A stretch of 41,276 nucleotides of DNA, from positions 262,077 through 303,352 of the forward strand of contig NZ_BMEQ01000003.1 in the NCBI RefSeq assembly GCF_014636775.1, given 5' to 3'. The stretch's first letter is position 1; each line of letters starts with the position of its first letter. The notes beneath the pieces are model-generated. The model saw only the letters and a list, made by a program, of their open reading frames with translations, searched no databases and was not told where the DNA came from. The stretch comes from Kocuria dechangensis. Lineage in GTDB: Bacteria; Actinomycetota; Actinomycetes; Actinomycetales; Micrococcaceae. Shown piece after piece: positions 1-9,392 of the stretch. The position numbers were made by a program, and so were the translations under genes.

Positions 1-11
1 GGGGGGGGGGG
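1..11. other. Run of 11 G at the window edge
   Basis: The window opens with eleven consecutive G. This may be genuine or a contig-end or poly-G sequencing artefact. It lies directly before a TTGACA hexamer, so it is the upstream flank of the first promoter. Nothing else can be said from the sequence. Confidence 0.5.
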
Positions 12-40
12 TTGACAGCCGCTGTGAGGCACGTCATGCT
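12..40 (+). promoter_or_regulatory. Promoter of the GntR regulator, probably leaderless
   Basis: A perfect -35 hexamer TTGACA (12-17) is followed after 17 nt by CATGCT (35-40), which keeps A2, T3 and T6 of the -10 consensus. A start site about 7 nt further on coincides with the ATG at 48. The mRNA is therefore probably leaderless, which fits the lack of a Shine-Dalgarno sequence before that ATG. Confidence 0.5.
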
Positions 41-47
41 CGTGACC

Positions 48-743
48 ATGAACCTGTCAGACAGCCGGACAGCAGGACAGCCCATTGCCCGCGTCAGTGC
101 CGCCGAGGCCGTCTTCAAGGAGCTCCTCGCGGAGATCCAGGAGGGCCGCCTCGCGGTGGGGGACAAGCTTCCGTCCGAGGCCACCCTGGCGCAGCGGTAC
201 GGCGTGAGCCGGTCCGTCGTGCGGGAGGCGCTGCGCTCCTGCGCGGCCCTGGGGCTGACCGTCAGCCGCACCGGCAAGGGGACCTTCGTCGTCTCCCGGC
301 GGGTGGCGAAGGACCTCACCCTGGGCGAGTACTCGGCCCGGGACCTGCACGAGGCCCGGCCGCACATCGAGATCCCCGCGGCCGGTCTCGCCGCCCGCCG
401 CCGCTCGGACGAGGACGTGCGGTTCCTGCGCGACGTCGTGGCGGAGATGGCGGCCGAGGACGATCCGCAGGCCTGGGTCGAGCTGGACATCAGCTTCCAC
501 GCCGCCATCGCCCGGATCAGCCGCAACCGGGTGTTCGAGAAGGTCATCGCCGACATCCGCCAGGCCCTCTCCCACCAGTCCGAGACCCTCAACGTGGTGG
601 CGGACCGCCAGCCGCGCTCGGACGAGGAGCACCTGCGCATCTTCCGCGCGATCGAGAAGGGCTCGGCCGACGAGGCCGAGGCCGCCATGCAGGACCACCT
701 CGCGGCCGTCCGCGACGCCCTCGGCGCCATCACGGGCGGGTAG
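48..743 (+). CDS. GntR-family (FadR/FCD subfamily) transcriptional regulator, probable regulator of asparagine utilisation
   Basis: This 231-residue protein has an N-terminal winged helix-turn-helix (about residues 15-75, with the typical LPSEATLAQRYGVSRSVVREAL stretch split over helices 2 and 3) and a C-terminal all-helical FCD effector domain (about 85-225). The FCD domain shows the Asp/His pattern used by this family to bind a metal and a small carboxylate (LDISFH, EEHLRIF, QDHL). I chose ATG 48 because the promoter points to it; ATG 36 and TTG 12 are in frame but lie inside the promoter. It is followed 111 bp downstream by asparaginase, aspartase and asparagine permease genes on the same strand, so local control by aspartate, fumarate or a related acid is the simplest inference. 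The ligand is not shown by the sequence. Confidence 0.85.
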   Translation: MNLSDSRTAGQPIARVSAAEAVFKELLAEIQEGRLAVGDKLPSEATLAQRYGVSRSVVREALRSCAALGLTVSRTGKGTFVVSRRVAKDLTLGEYSARDLHEARPHIEIPAAGLAARRRSDEDVRFLRDVVAEMAAEDDPQAWVELDISFHAAIARISRNRVFEKVIADIRQALSHQSETLNVVADRQPRSDEEHLRIFRAIEKGSADEAEAAMQDHLAAVRDALGAITGG

Positions 744-854
744 CCCGCCGCTCCCGCACCCTCCCGCGCCGCGCACCCGCGGCGCCGTTCCCGCACGCCG
801 TCCACCGCCGGCGCCGCCCGCCTCTCCACCCGCCCACCCACAGCAAGGATCAGC

Positions 855-1853
855 ATGACCACCGTCGCCCCCGACGTCCCCCTGCCCGTCGCCCGTCCCC
901 GGCACGCACCCGTCGCCGAACTGGTGCGGGACGGCCTCGTCGAGAGCGTCCACCACGGCTCGGCCGTCGCCACGGACGCGTCCGGCCGGGTCCTCCTGTC
1001 GGTGGGCGACCCGCTGGCGTCCTTCTACCCCCGCTCCGCGCTCAAGCCGCTGCAGGCCGTGGCCATGCTGCGGGCCGGCCTCGACCTGCCCCCGGAGCTG
1101 CTCGCCCTGGCGGCGGCCAGCCACTCGGGCGGCCCCGCGCACCGGAGGGGCGCCCGCCGGATCCTGGAGCTGCACGGCGCGGACGAGGGAGCCCTGGAGA
1201 ACGTCCCCGACCTGCCGTACGGCGCCGCGGAGCGGGACGCGGCCCTGCGCGCCGGCGAGGAGCCCTCGCGCCTGGCCCAGAACTGCTCGGGCAAGCACGC
1301 CGCCATGGTCGCCACCTGCCGGATCAACGGCTGGCCCGTCGCCGGCTACACCGACCCCGGGCACCCGCTGCAGCTGCTGGTCGCCGAGACCGTCGCCGAG
1401 CTCACGGGCGAGCGGGCGCACGGCAGGAGCACGGACGGGTGCGGCACGCCCCTGTTCGCCGTCTCCCTGCGCGGGATGGCCGTCGCCTTCGGGAGGCTGG
1501 TCTCGGCCGCCCCGCACACCCCCGAGGGCCGGGTGGCGGAGGCCATGACCGGTCATCCCGAGCAGGTGGCCGGCGCGGACCGCGACGTGACGGCGCTGAT
1601 GCGGGCCGTCCCCGGCCTGCTGGCCAAGGACGGCTTCGAGGGGCTCCAGCTGGTGGGCCTGCCGGACGGCCGGGCCGTGGCCGTGAAGATCGCCGACGGG
1701 TCCGACCGGGCCAGGATGCCCGTGACCGTCCACCTCCTGGAGCGCCTGGGCGTCGACCCGCAGGCGCTCGCGGGCCTGGCCGCCGTGCCCGTGCTCGGCG
1801 GGGGCCGCCCCGTCGGGTCCCTGCACGCGGTCGACACCGCCCCCTGCCGCTGA
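855..1853 (+). CDS. Asparaginase (Asparaginase_II family, zinc-type like Rhizobium etli ReAV)
   Basis: This 332-residue cytosolic enzyme should hydrolyse L-asparagine to aspartate and ammonia. It belongs to the family distinct from the classical AnsA/AnsB threonine-dependent enzymes. Visible family hallmarks are the SxxK pair Ser61-x-x-Lys64 (SALK), Cys144-Ser-Gly-Lys147 and Cys196 in TDGCGTP. These correspond to the serine/lysine catalytic pairs and the Cys/Lys/Cys zinc site known from R. etli ReAV. The start ATG 855 has AAGGA about 6 nt upstream (846-850). The next gene, aspartase, starts 67 bp later, so the product feeds straight into it. No signal peptide is present. Assignment is strong; substrate preference is inferred from family and operon. 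Confidence 0.9.
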   Translation: MTTVAPDVPLPVARPRHAPVAELVRDGLVESVHHGSAVATDASGRVLLSVGDPLASFYPRSALKPLQAVAMLRAGLDLPPELLALAAASHSGGPAHRRGARRILELHGADEGALENVPDLPYGAAERDAALRAGEEPSRLAQNCSGKHAAMVATCRINGWPVAGYTDPGHPLQLLVAETVAELTGERAHGRSTDGCGTPLFAVSLRGMAVAFGRLVSAAPHTPEGRVAEAMTGHPEQVAGADRDVTALMRAVPGLLAKDGFEGLQLVGLPDGRAVAVKIADGSDRARMPVTVHLLERLGVDPQALAGLAAVPVLGGGRPVGSLHAVDTAPCR

Positions 1854-1920
1854 CCACCCCGACCGTTCCCGACCGTTCCCGATCACTCACGACCGAACAC
1901 CCGATGCCACGGAGGACACC

Positions 1921-3324
<1,404 letters not shown>

Positions 3325-3369
3325 CCCGTCCACGAGCTCTTCCCTCCTCCGCACCCACTTAGGACACCC

Positions 3370-4905
3370 ATGACCGTCAACCATCCGGACCGGCGCCACG
3401 CCACGCCCGCCCAGCCGCCGACCGCCGCCCTCGACCTCCTCCACGCGGAGGACCAGGGCTACCACAAGAGCCTGACGCCCCGGCAGATCCAGATGATCGC
3501 CATCGGCGGCGCCATCGGCACCGGGCTCTTCATGGGCGCCGGCGGGCGGCTGGCCGCCGCCGGCCCCGCCCTCGTCATCACCTACGCCGTCTGCGGCTTC
3601 TTCGCCTTCCTCATCCTGCGGGCGCTGGGGGAGCTCGTGGTGCGGCGCCCGTCGTCGGGCTCCTTCGTCTCCTACGCCCGCGAGTTCTACGGTGAGAAGG
3701 CGGCGTTCTTCACCGGCTGGCTGTACTGGCTGAACTGGGCCATGACCGCGATCGTGGACATCACCGCGGTGGCCCTCTACATGAGGTTCTTCGCCCGGTA
3801 CTGGGCGCCGATCGGCGACGTCCCGCAGTGGCTGTTCGCCCTGGCGGCGCTGCTGCTGGTCCTCGGCCTGAACCTCGTCTCGGTCAAGGTCTTCGGCGAG
3901 CTCGAGTTCTGGTTCGCGCTCGTCAAGGTCACCGCGCTCGTCGTCTTCCTGCTGGTGGGCATCTACCTGGTCCTCTTCGGCGCACCGGCCGCGGGCCACG
4001 AGGTCGGTCTCACCCTGATCGCCCAGAACGGCGGGCTCCTGCCGAACGGCCTGCTGCCGGCGGTCGTGGTGGTCCAGGGCGTCGTGTTCGCCTACGCCTC
4101 CATCGAGCTGATCGGCACGGCGGCCGGCGAGACGGAGCACCCCGAGAAGGTCATGCCCCGGGCGGTGAACACGGTCATCCTGCGGATCGCCGTCTTCTAC
4201 GTCGGATCCCTGACCCTGCTGTCCCTGCTGCTGCCCTACACCGCCTACAAGGCGGGGGAGAGCCCCTTCGTGACGTTCTTCGGCTCCATCGGCGTGGCCG
4301 GCATGGACACCGTGATGAACCTCGTGGTGCTCACCGCGGCGCTGTCCTCGCTCAACGCCGGGCTCTACTCGACGGGGCGGATCCTGCGCTCCATGGCCCT
4401 CGCCGGATCCGCTCCGCGCTTCGCGGGCCGGATGAACCGCGCCGGCGTGCCCTACGGCGGCATCGTCCTGACCGCGGCCGTCGCCGTGCTGGGCGTGGTG
4501 CTCAACGCCCTGGTGCCCGCCCAGGCCTTCGAGATCGTGCTGAACATCGCCTCCGTCGGCATCATCAGCGCCTGGGCCATGATCATCCTCTGCCAGCTCA
4601 GGCTCGTCTCCTGGGCGCGGCAGGGGCGGGCCGAGCGCCCGGCCTTCCGCCTCCCGGGCGCCCCCTTCACCGGGTACCTCACGCTGGCGTTCCTCGTGGC
4701 CGTGGTCGTGCTGATGGCCTTCGACTCCCCGGTGGGCACGTGGACGGTGGCCTCGCTGCTGCTCCTGGTCCCCCTGCTCGTCCTGGGCTGGTACCGGTGC
4801 CGGGACCGGGTGCACGAGATCGCGGCGCTGCGCGCCGTCCCGGGCGGAGCGGCCCCGCAGGCCTCGCCCGCGCGGGCCGAGCTGGTCGAGGAGACCGCGC
4901 GGTAG
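3370..4905 (+). CDS. ansP: L-asparagine permease (amino acid/APC superfamily, AAT family)
   Basis: This 511-residue integral membrane protein has about twelve hydrophobic segments and the amino-acid-transporter signature [15 protein letters not shown] in TM1 (about residues 40-56), followed by the conserved [13 protein letters not shown] stretch after TM2. It should import asparagine by proton symport at the cytoplasmic membrane. It is the last gene of the operon, 45 bp after aspartase, with AGGA upstream of ATG 3370. Related AAT members carry GABA, proline or aromatic amino acids; asparagine is chosen because of the two preceding enzymes. A stable hairpin at 4927-4959 ends the unit. Confidence 0.85.
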   Translation: MTVNHPDRRHATPAQPPTAALDLLHAEDQGYHKSLTPRQIQMIAIGGAIGTGLFMGAGGRLAAAGPALVITYAVCGFFAFLILRALGELVVRRPSSGSFVSYAREFYGEKAAFFTGWLYWLNWAMTAIVDITAVALYMRFFARYWAPIGDVPQWLFALAALLLVLGLNLVSVKVFGELEFWFALVKVTALVVFLLVGIYLVLFGAPAAGHEVGLTLIAQNGGLLPNGLLPAVVVVQGVVFAYASIELIGTAAGETEHPEKVMPRAVNTVILRIAVFYVGSLTLLSLLLPYTAYKAGESPFVTFFGSIGVAGMDTVMNLVVLTAALSSLNAGLYSTGRILRSMALAGSAPRFAGRMNRAGVPYGGIVLTAAVAVLGVVLNALVPAQAFEIVLNIASVGIISAWAMIILCQLRLVSWARQGRAERPAFRLPGAPFTGYLTLAFLVAVVVLMAFDSPVGTWTVASLLLLVPLLVLGWYRCRDRVHEIAALRAVPGGAAPQASPARAELVEETAR

Positions 4906-4926
4906 CCCGCCGCGGCGGACCGTGAC

Positions 4927-4959
4927 GAGGCCGGTGCCCGGAGGACGGGCGCCGGCCTC
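4927..4959. terminator. Stem-loop terminator between ansP and tgt
   Basis: Arms GAGGCCGGTGCCCG (4927-4940) and CGGGCGCCGGCCTC (4946-4959) pair over 14 bp with one U-G wobble on the plus-strand RNA and a 5-nt loop. There is no U tract, as is common in high-GC actinobacteria. It sits between two convergent genes and may serve both. Confidence 0.7.
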
Positions 4960-4995
4960 GGCGCGCGGCGGTCCGGGACCCGGCCCGCCGCGGGC

Positions 4996-6297
4996 TCAGG
5001 ACCGGCCGGCGTAGTAGCGGCCCAGGAACTCGTCCCGGTACTCGAAGTACGTCCCGTCGGCCATCGCCTCCCGGGCGCCGTCGACCATCCGCACGACGAA
5101 CCGCTCGTTGTGGATCGACGCGAGCGTCGCGGACAGCCGCTCCTTCGCCTTGAACAGGTGGTGCAGGTACGCCCGGGTGTAGTGCGTGCACGTGTAGCAG
5201 TCGCAGCCGTCGTGGACGGGGGAGAAGTCGGTGCGGAAGCGGGCGTTGTTGACGTTGAACCGCCCGTCGGGCGTGTAGACCGCGGACGTGCGGGCCACCC
5301 TGGTCGGCGAGACGCAGTCGAAGGTGTCCGCGCCGTTCTCGAGGGCCGTGAAGATGTCGTCCGGCTCGGAGATCCCCAGCAGGTGGCGGGGCCGGTCCTC
5401 CGGCAGTTCCTCGTTGCACCAGCGCACGATCGCGCCCAGGTTCTCCTTCTCCAGCGCCCCGCCGATCCCGTAGCCGTCGAAGTCCATGGCCCCGAGGTCC
5501 CGGCAGGCCGTGCGGCGCAGGTCCTCGTACTGGGCGCCCTGGATCACGCCGAACAGCGCCTGGTAGGGCCGGTGCGCGCGCTCCTCGGTGAGCCGGGCGT
5601 GCTCGGCGACGCAGCGCTGCGCCCAGCGCCGGGTCCGCTCGAGCGACGCCTCCTGGTAGCCGCGGGAGTTGTGCAGGGTGGTCAGCTCGTCGAAGGCGAA
5701 CATGACGTCCGCGCCCAGCTGGTGCTGCACCCGCATCGAGATCTCGGGGGTGAAGCGGTGGACGTCCCCGTTGATGTGGGACTTGAACGTGACCCCGTCG
5801 TCGTCGACGTGGGCCATGCGCTCCCGGCCGGCCGCGACGTCGTCGTCGCCCGCCGCGGAGGCCTCGACCGTGGACATGTCGATGACCTTCTTGAAGCCCG
5901 AGCCCAGGGACATCACCTGGAACCCGCCCGAGTCCGTGAAGGTGGGCCCGTCCCAGTTCATGAACGCGCCGAGCCCGCCGGCGGCGTCGAGGACGTCCGC
6001 GCCGGGCTGGAGGTAGAGGTGGTAGGCGTTGGCGAGCAGGGCCTGGGCGCCGAGCTCGCGCATCGACTCGGGCAGCACCGCCTTCACGGTCGCCTTCGTG
6101 CCCACGGGGACGAAGGCGGGGGTGCGGATCGTCCCGTGGGGGGTGGTGACGGTGCCGGTCCGCCCCAGGAACCGCCCGCCGTTGGCCTCGACGCGCGCGC
6201 CGGGGATCCGGGCCGTCTCCTCGAGCCGGTGCTCGACCTCGAAGCCGAAGGCGGCACGGGCGGCGGGGAACGGGGAGGCCTCGGCGGGTGCGGTCAT
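4996..6297 (-). CDS. tgt: tRNA-guanine transglycosylase (queuine/preQ1 insertion)
   Basis: This 433-residue enzyme exchanges guanine-34 of GUN-anticodon tRNAs for a queuine precursor. Visible motifs are DSGGFQV (catalytic Asp), the FDCVSPTR segment with the nucleophilic Asp, and the C-terminal zinc site CDCYTC followed by H in YLHHL. Length is somewhat above the bacterial norm because of an N-terminal extension of about 40 residues and an acidic insertion near residues 140-160. Start choice: the only strong Shine-Dalgarno, GGAGGTGA (6319-6312 region), is optimally spaced to a three-codon ORF at 6305-6294 whose TGA overlaps ATG 6297, so ATG 6297 is probably reached by translational coupling. 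GTG 6315 is in frame but overlaps the SD. No other queuosine gene lies nearby. Confidence 0.92.
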   Translation of the reverse strand: MTAPAEASPFPAARAAFGFEVEHRLEETARIPGARVEANGGRFLGRTGTVTTPHGTIRTPAFVPVGTKATVKAVLPESMRELGAQALLANAYHLYLQPGADVLDAAGGLGAFMNWDGPTFTDSGGFQVMSLGSGFKKVIDMSTVEASAAGDDDVAAGRERMAHVDDDGVTFKSHINGDVHRFTPEISMRVQHQLGADVMFAFDELTTLHNSRGYQEASLERTRRWAQRCVAEHARLTEERAHRPYQALFGVIQGAQYEDLRRTACRDLGAMDFDGYGIGGALEKENLGAIVRWCNEELPEDRPRHLLGISEPDDIFTALENGADTFDCVSPTRVARTSAVYTPDGRFNVNNARFRTDFSPVHDGCDCYTCTHYTRAYLHHLFKAKERLSATLASIHNERFVVRMVDGAREAMADGTYFEYRDEFLGRYYAGRS

Positions 6298-6305
6298 CCG
6301 ACCAT
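6294..6305 (-). other. Minimal ORF (ATG GTC GGA TGA) overlapping the tgt start
   Basis: A Met-Val-Gly mini-ORF begins at 6305 with ideal spacing (about 6-7 nt) to the GGAGGTGA sequence. Its stop codon overlaps the tgt start as ATGA. The tgt ATG itself is about 14 nt from that Shine-Dalgarno. The arrangement would let ribosomes terminate and restart on tgt. This is seen in the sequence; function is inferred. Confidence 0.35.
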
Positions 6306-6522
6306 TGTGCGTCACCTCCCGGCCCGCGCCGGGCGGGCGGGCAGGCCCCTGTGAGTGATCTCATGGCCCCTGCCCGGAAGACGGGCTGGTACCGGGGCGT
6401 TGCGAGGTCGTGGGACCGCACCCCGGGTGCGGCGCCCCCAGCGCCCTCCGGCGCCCGACGACGGGCGGACGCCCGCGCCGCCCGCCGCGGCCGCCCACGA
6501 CAGAGAGGTGGTCCCCGACCGC

Positions 6523-7608
6523 GTGAGCACGCTCCGGAACTTCTTCGCCCTGCACCCCGCGCAGCGGGACCACCTCCCCGCCGCCCGCATCGCGCTGTCG
6601 GTGGCCGTCCCGCTGGTCGCCGTCATGGCCGCCGGCCGCGCCGACCTGGCCATCTACGTGGCGTTCGGGGCGTTCACCTCCATCTACGCCCGGCTCGAGC
6701 CCACCCGGGCCCGGGCCCGGCACCAGTCGCAGGCAGGCGTGCTGCTGACCCTGTGCGTGGCGCTGGGCGCGCTGCTCAGCGGCGCCCCGGAGGCCGTGGT
6801 GCTGGCGGTCACGGCGGTCCTGGCCGGGCTCGGCGCGATGGCCGCGGCGTACTGGACGCTCAGGCCGGCCGGGTCGGTCTTCTTCATCTTCGCGGTGGGC
6901 GCCATCGGCTCCCTCGAGGACGCCGCGCCGGTGTGGCAGGCCGCGGCGCTCGCCGCCGCCTCCGCGGGGTTCTCCGTGGCGCTGGGGCTCGCGTCCCGGT
7001 GGGCGGGGGAGGGCGTCACCGGGCCGGTGGCCCCCGTGCCGGAGCACCACGGGCTGAGCACCGGGCAGCTGTGGGCGCACGGCGGCCGGTTCCTCGCGGC
7101 GACGTCCGTGGCGGGTGCGCTCGGCATGGCCAGCGGCCTCTCGCACAGCTACTGGGCCATGGGCGCGGCGGCGGCGCCGATCGCGGCCCCCGACCTCGAG
7201 GCGCGGATGCAGCGCGGTGCCCACCGCATGGTGGGCACCCTGGGCGGCGTGGGGGTCACCGCGGCGGTGCTGTCCGTGCCCCTGCAGCAGTGGCACATGG
7301 TGGCGCTGGTGATCCTCTTCCAGTTCCTCGCGGAGATGTTCGTGGGCCGCAACTACTCCCTGGCCCTGCTGTTCATCACCCCGCTGGCCCTGCTGATGAC
7401 CCAGCTGGCGGCCCCGAGCGCTCCCGGCGAGCTGCTGCAGGCCCGGGCGGTGGAGACGGTGACCGGCGCCGTGTGCGGGCTGGCGGTCGTCCACCTCACC
7501 CGGAGCGCGGCGGAGCGGGGGCTCAGCGGCCCCAGCCGGCGTGGGCGACGGCCTGGCGCACCAGATCCCCGCGGCCCCCGGCGAACTCCGCCTGCACCTC
7601 GGGGCTGA
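6523..7608 (+). CDS. FUSC-family membrane protein (fusaric acid resistance-like / aromatic acid exporter-like)
   Basis: This protein has about 361 residues and two clusters of hydrophobic helices (roughly residues 25-155 and 195-340) separated by a short hydrophilic linker. That is the duplicated layout of FUSC-like inner-membrane proteins, which are linked to efflux of aromatic acids and other toxic compounds. The start at GTG 6523 precedes the first recognisable helix (PAARIALSVAVPLVAVM) and has AGAGG about 14 nt upstream; GTG 6508 is an alternative. The final 27 residues are Arg/Pro-rich and arise because no stop occurs until 7608, which overlaps the end of the convergent Nudix-like gene by 86 bp. 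The substrate cannot be told. Confidence 0.7.
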   Translation: MSTLRNFFALHPAQRDHLPAARIALSVAVPLVAVMAAGRADLAIYVAFGAFTSIYARLEPTRARARHQSQAGVLLTLCVALGALLSGAPEAVVLAVTAVLAGLGAMAAAYWTLRPAGSVFFIFAVGAIGSLEDAAPVWQAAALAAASAGFSVALGLASRWAGEGVTGPVAPVPEHHGLSTGQLWAHGGRFLAATSVAGALGMASGLSHSYWAMGAAAAPIAAPDLEARMQRGAHRMVGTLGGVGVTAAVLSVPLQQWHMVALVILFQFLAEMFVGRNYSLALLFITPLALLMTQLAAPSAPGELLQARAVETVTGAVCGLAVVHLTRSAAERGLSGPSRRGRRPGAPDPRGPRRTPPAPRG

Positions 7609-8065
7609 GCGCCTCCTCCGGGCTCATCCAGGACAGCTGCAGGGCGTCCTGGCGGGGGTTGCACTCGCCGCGCACCGGCACGATGTAGCTGAGCGCCACG
7701 GCGTGCTGGCGGTCGTCGGTCAGGCCGGTCTCGGAGGGCGACGGGAAGAACTCGGCCACCGCGAAGGGCGTCGTGGACACCGGCAGCTGCGGGAAGGCCA
7801 TGGTGCCCAGGTCCTTCTCGAGGTGGCGCAGCAGCGCCGCCCGGATGGTCTCGCGGTACATCACGCGGCCGGAGACGAACGTGTACATCATCTCGCCCTG
7901 GGGGGTGGCCTGCACGAGCAGGCCGAGCTCCGAGAGGTAGCCCAGCGGGTCGAGCCGCACCGGGATGGCCTGCACGTAGACCATGGGCAGGTGGCGCCGG
8001 GCCTCGCTCAGGTCCTCCTCGCTGAGCCAGCCGGGGTTCGGATCGGGGGTGCGCAGGAAACTCAT
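7523..8065 (-). CDS. DUF4916 / Nudix-like hydrolase family protein
   Basis: This 180-residue soluble protein resembles the actinobacterial DUF4916 group, which has the Nudix fold but a weak Nudix box. The box region here, near GRVMYRETIRAALLRHLEKD (about residues 66-85), keeps the Arg-Glu start and a helix but lacks the full REx2EExGU pattern, so catalysis on a nucleoside diphosphate is uncertain. A TAGAAC -10-like element (8077-8072) ends 6 nt before the ATG, suggesting a leaderless transcript. The 3' end overlaps the convergent FUSC gene. The role is unknown. Confidence 0.7.
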   Translation of the reverse strand: MSFLRTPDPNPGWLSEEDLSEARRHLPMVYVQAIPVRLDPLGYLSELGLLVQATPQGEMMYTFVSGRVMYRETIRAALLRHLEKDLGTMAFPQLPVSTTPFAVAEFFPSPSETGLTDDRQHAVALSYIVPVRGECNPRQDALQLSWMSPEEALSPEVQAEFAGGRGDLVRQAVAHAGWGR

Positions 8066-8150
8066 AGTGCTGTTCTATCCCACGGGCCCCGCTCCGGCCA
8101 CGGTTCCGGGCGCCTGCGGCGGCCGGTTCAGCGCACAGCGGAGAACCCGG

Positions 8151-9344
8151 TCAGGACGTGCCCAGGCGGGCCGCGGCCTCCAGCACGGTCCACGCCTGCA
8201 CCTGGGTGGAGAGCTCCACCTGCACCCCGGGCCGCTGCGCCTCGTTGGCGTGCCGGGCGGGCTCCGGGGAGAAGATCGCGACCGTCTCGCCCGCGACCGT
8301 CGACGCGGTGGTCCCCGGCACGCCGAAGTCCACCGCCGGGTCGAACTCGCGCCGGCCCGCCCACAGGGCGTCGGCGGTCGCCTCCACGAGCTCCGCGGCC
8401 GTGCGCCGCGCGGGCGCGGGCAGGAGCGGGTGCCGCGCCGCCTCGGCGAGGTAGCGGGCCAGGATCCCGGTGAACAGCCCGCCGTCCCCGCCGCCGTGGG
8501 CGGCCAGGACGGGACGCCCGTCGAGCTCGCGGGTGAACGCCTCCGCGGCGCCCCCGACCACCTCGGCCGCCGCGCGCGCCAGGCGCTCGCTCTCCTCCGG
8601 CCCGGTGGAGGGGTCCTCGGCCAGCTCGAGCAGCGCCGCGAGCACCGGCCCCGAGCTGTAGCTGAAGACGGCCTCCTCGAGCCGGGTCACCTCGGAGCCG
8701 GAGCCCGCCGCCACCAGGCGCACCCCGTCCCGGTAGACCCGCCGCCCGGGCTCCCACAGCACGTCCTCCATCCACCGCAGCACCGCCGCGGCCCGGTCGG
8801 GCCGGTTCGTGCGCACGAAGGCGAGCGCCGCCGGGGCGGAGGACGCCGCGTTCTTGAAGTCGTGGGCGGTGTTCCAGAAGACCCCGCCGCCCATGTCCCC
8901 GGTGTGGCCCTGCTCGAGCCGGGCGAGCAGCGCGCTGCCCGCGTCGAGGCACGCCACGTCCGCCCGGCCCGTCAGCTCCCGGTCCAGGGCGCTGAGCCGC
9001 CCCACGGCGAGCAGCAGCCAGGCCATGTCGTCGTAGAAGGGGTTGGCGGCCACGCGGCCGGCGCTGCGCAGGGTGATGCCGCGCAGCAGCCGGTGCCCGT
9101 CCAGGCGCGCCGCCCGCGCCCGGTCGAGGTCCCCGGCGGCCAGGTGCCGACGGCCGGCGTCGACGACCGCGTCGAGCAGGTGCGCCTGCCACCAGTAGTG
9201 CCACGGGGCCCGGCGCGACCGGGGGCGCGGGTGCGCCGGGGCGCCGAGCAGGGCGCCGGGCACGCCCAGGGGCCGGTGCACGAACAGCTCGCGGACCGAG
9301 TGGGCGGCCTTGTCGGCGCGCGCGGGGGCGGGGGCGGTGGGCAT
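8151..9344 (-). CDS. Glycoside hydrolase family 76-like protein (alpha-1,6-mannanase fold), apparently cytosolic
   Basis: This 397-residue protein has the (alpha/alpha)6 features of GH76: aromatic HYWWQAHLLDA near residue 50, NPFYDDMAWL with the consecutive aspartates Asp105-Asp106 that serve as catalytic pair in the family, the GGVFWN segment, FSYSSGPVLAALLEL, and a GGGDGGLFTGILARY stretch near residue 285. Family members cut alpha-1,6-mannan backbones. There is no signal peptide or membrane anchor, so it should act in the cytoplasm, unlike secreted GH76 enzymes. AGGAG lies just upstream of ATG 9344. It follows the DUF418 and pseudouridine synthase genes on the same strand after a 48-bp gap. 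Substrate is not shown by the sequence. Confidence 0.8.
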   Translation of the reverse strand: MPTAPAPARADKAAHSVRELFVHRPLGVPGALLGAPAHPRPRSRRAPWHYWWQAHLLDAVVDAGRRHLAAGDLDRARAARLDGHRLLRGITLRSAGRVAANPFYDDMAWLLLAVGRLSALDRELTGRADVACLDAGSALLARLEQGHTGDMGGGVFWNTAHDFKNAASSAPAALAFVRTNRPDRAAAVLRWMEDVLWEPGRRVYRDGVRLVAAGSGSEVTRLEEAVFSYSSGPVLAALLELAEDPSTGPEESERLARAAAEVVGGAAEAFTRELDGRPVLAAHGGGDGGLFTGILARYLAEAARHPLLPAPARRTAAELVEATADALWAGRREFDPAVDFGVPGTTASTVAGETVAIFSPEPARHANEAQRPGVQVELSTQVQAWTVLEAAARLGTS

Positions 9345-9392
9345 GGCGGCTCCTGTGCTCGTGGGGCGCTGCGCGGGTGGACGGGAGGTGCC

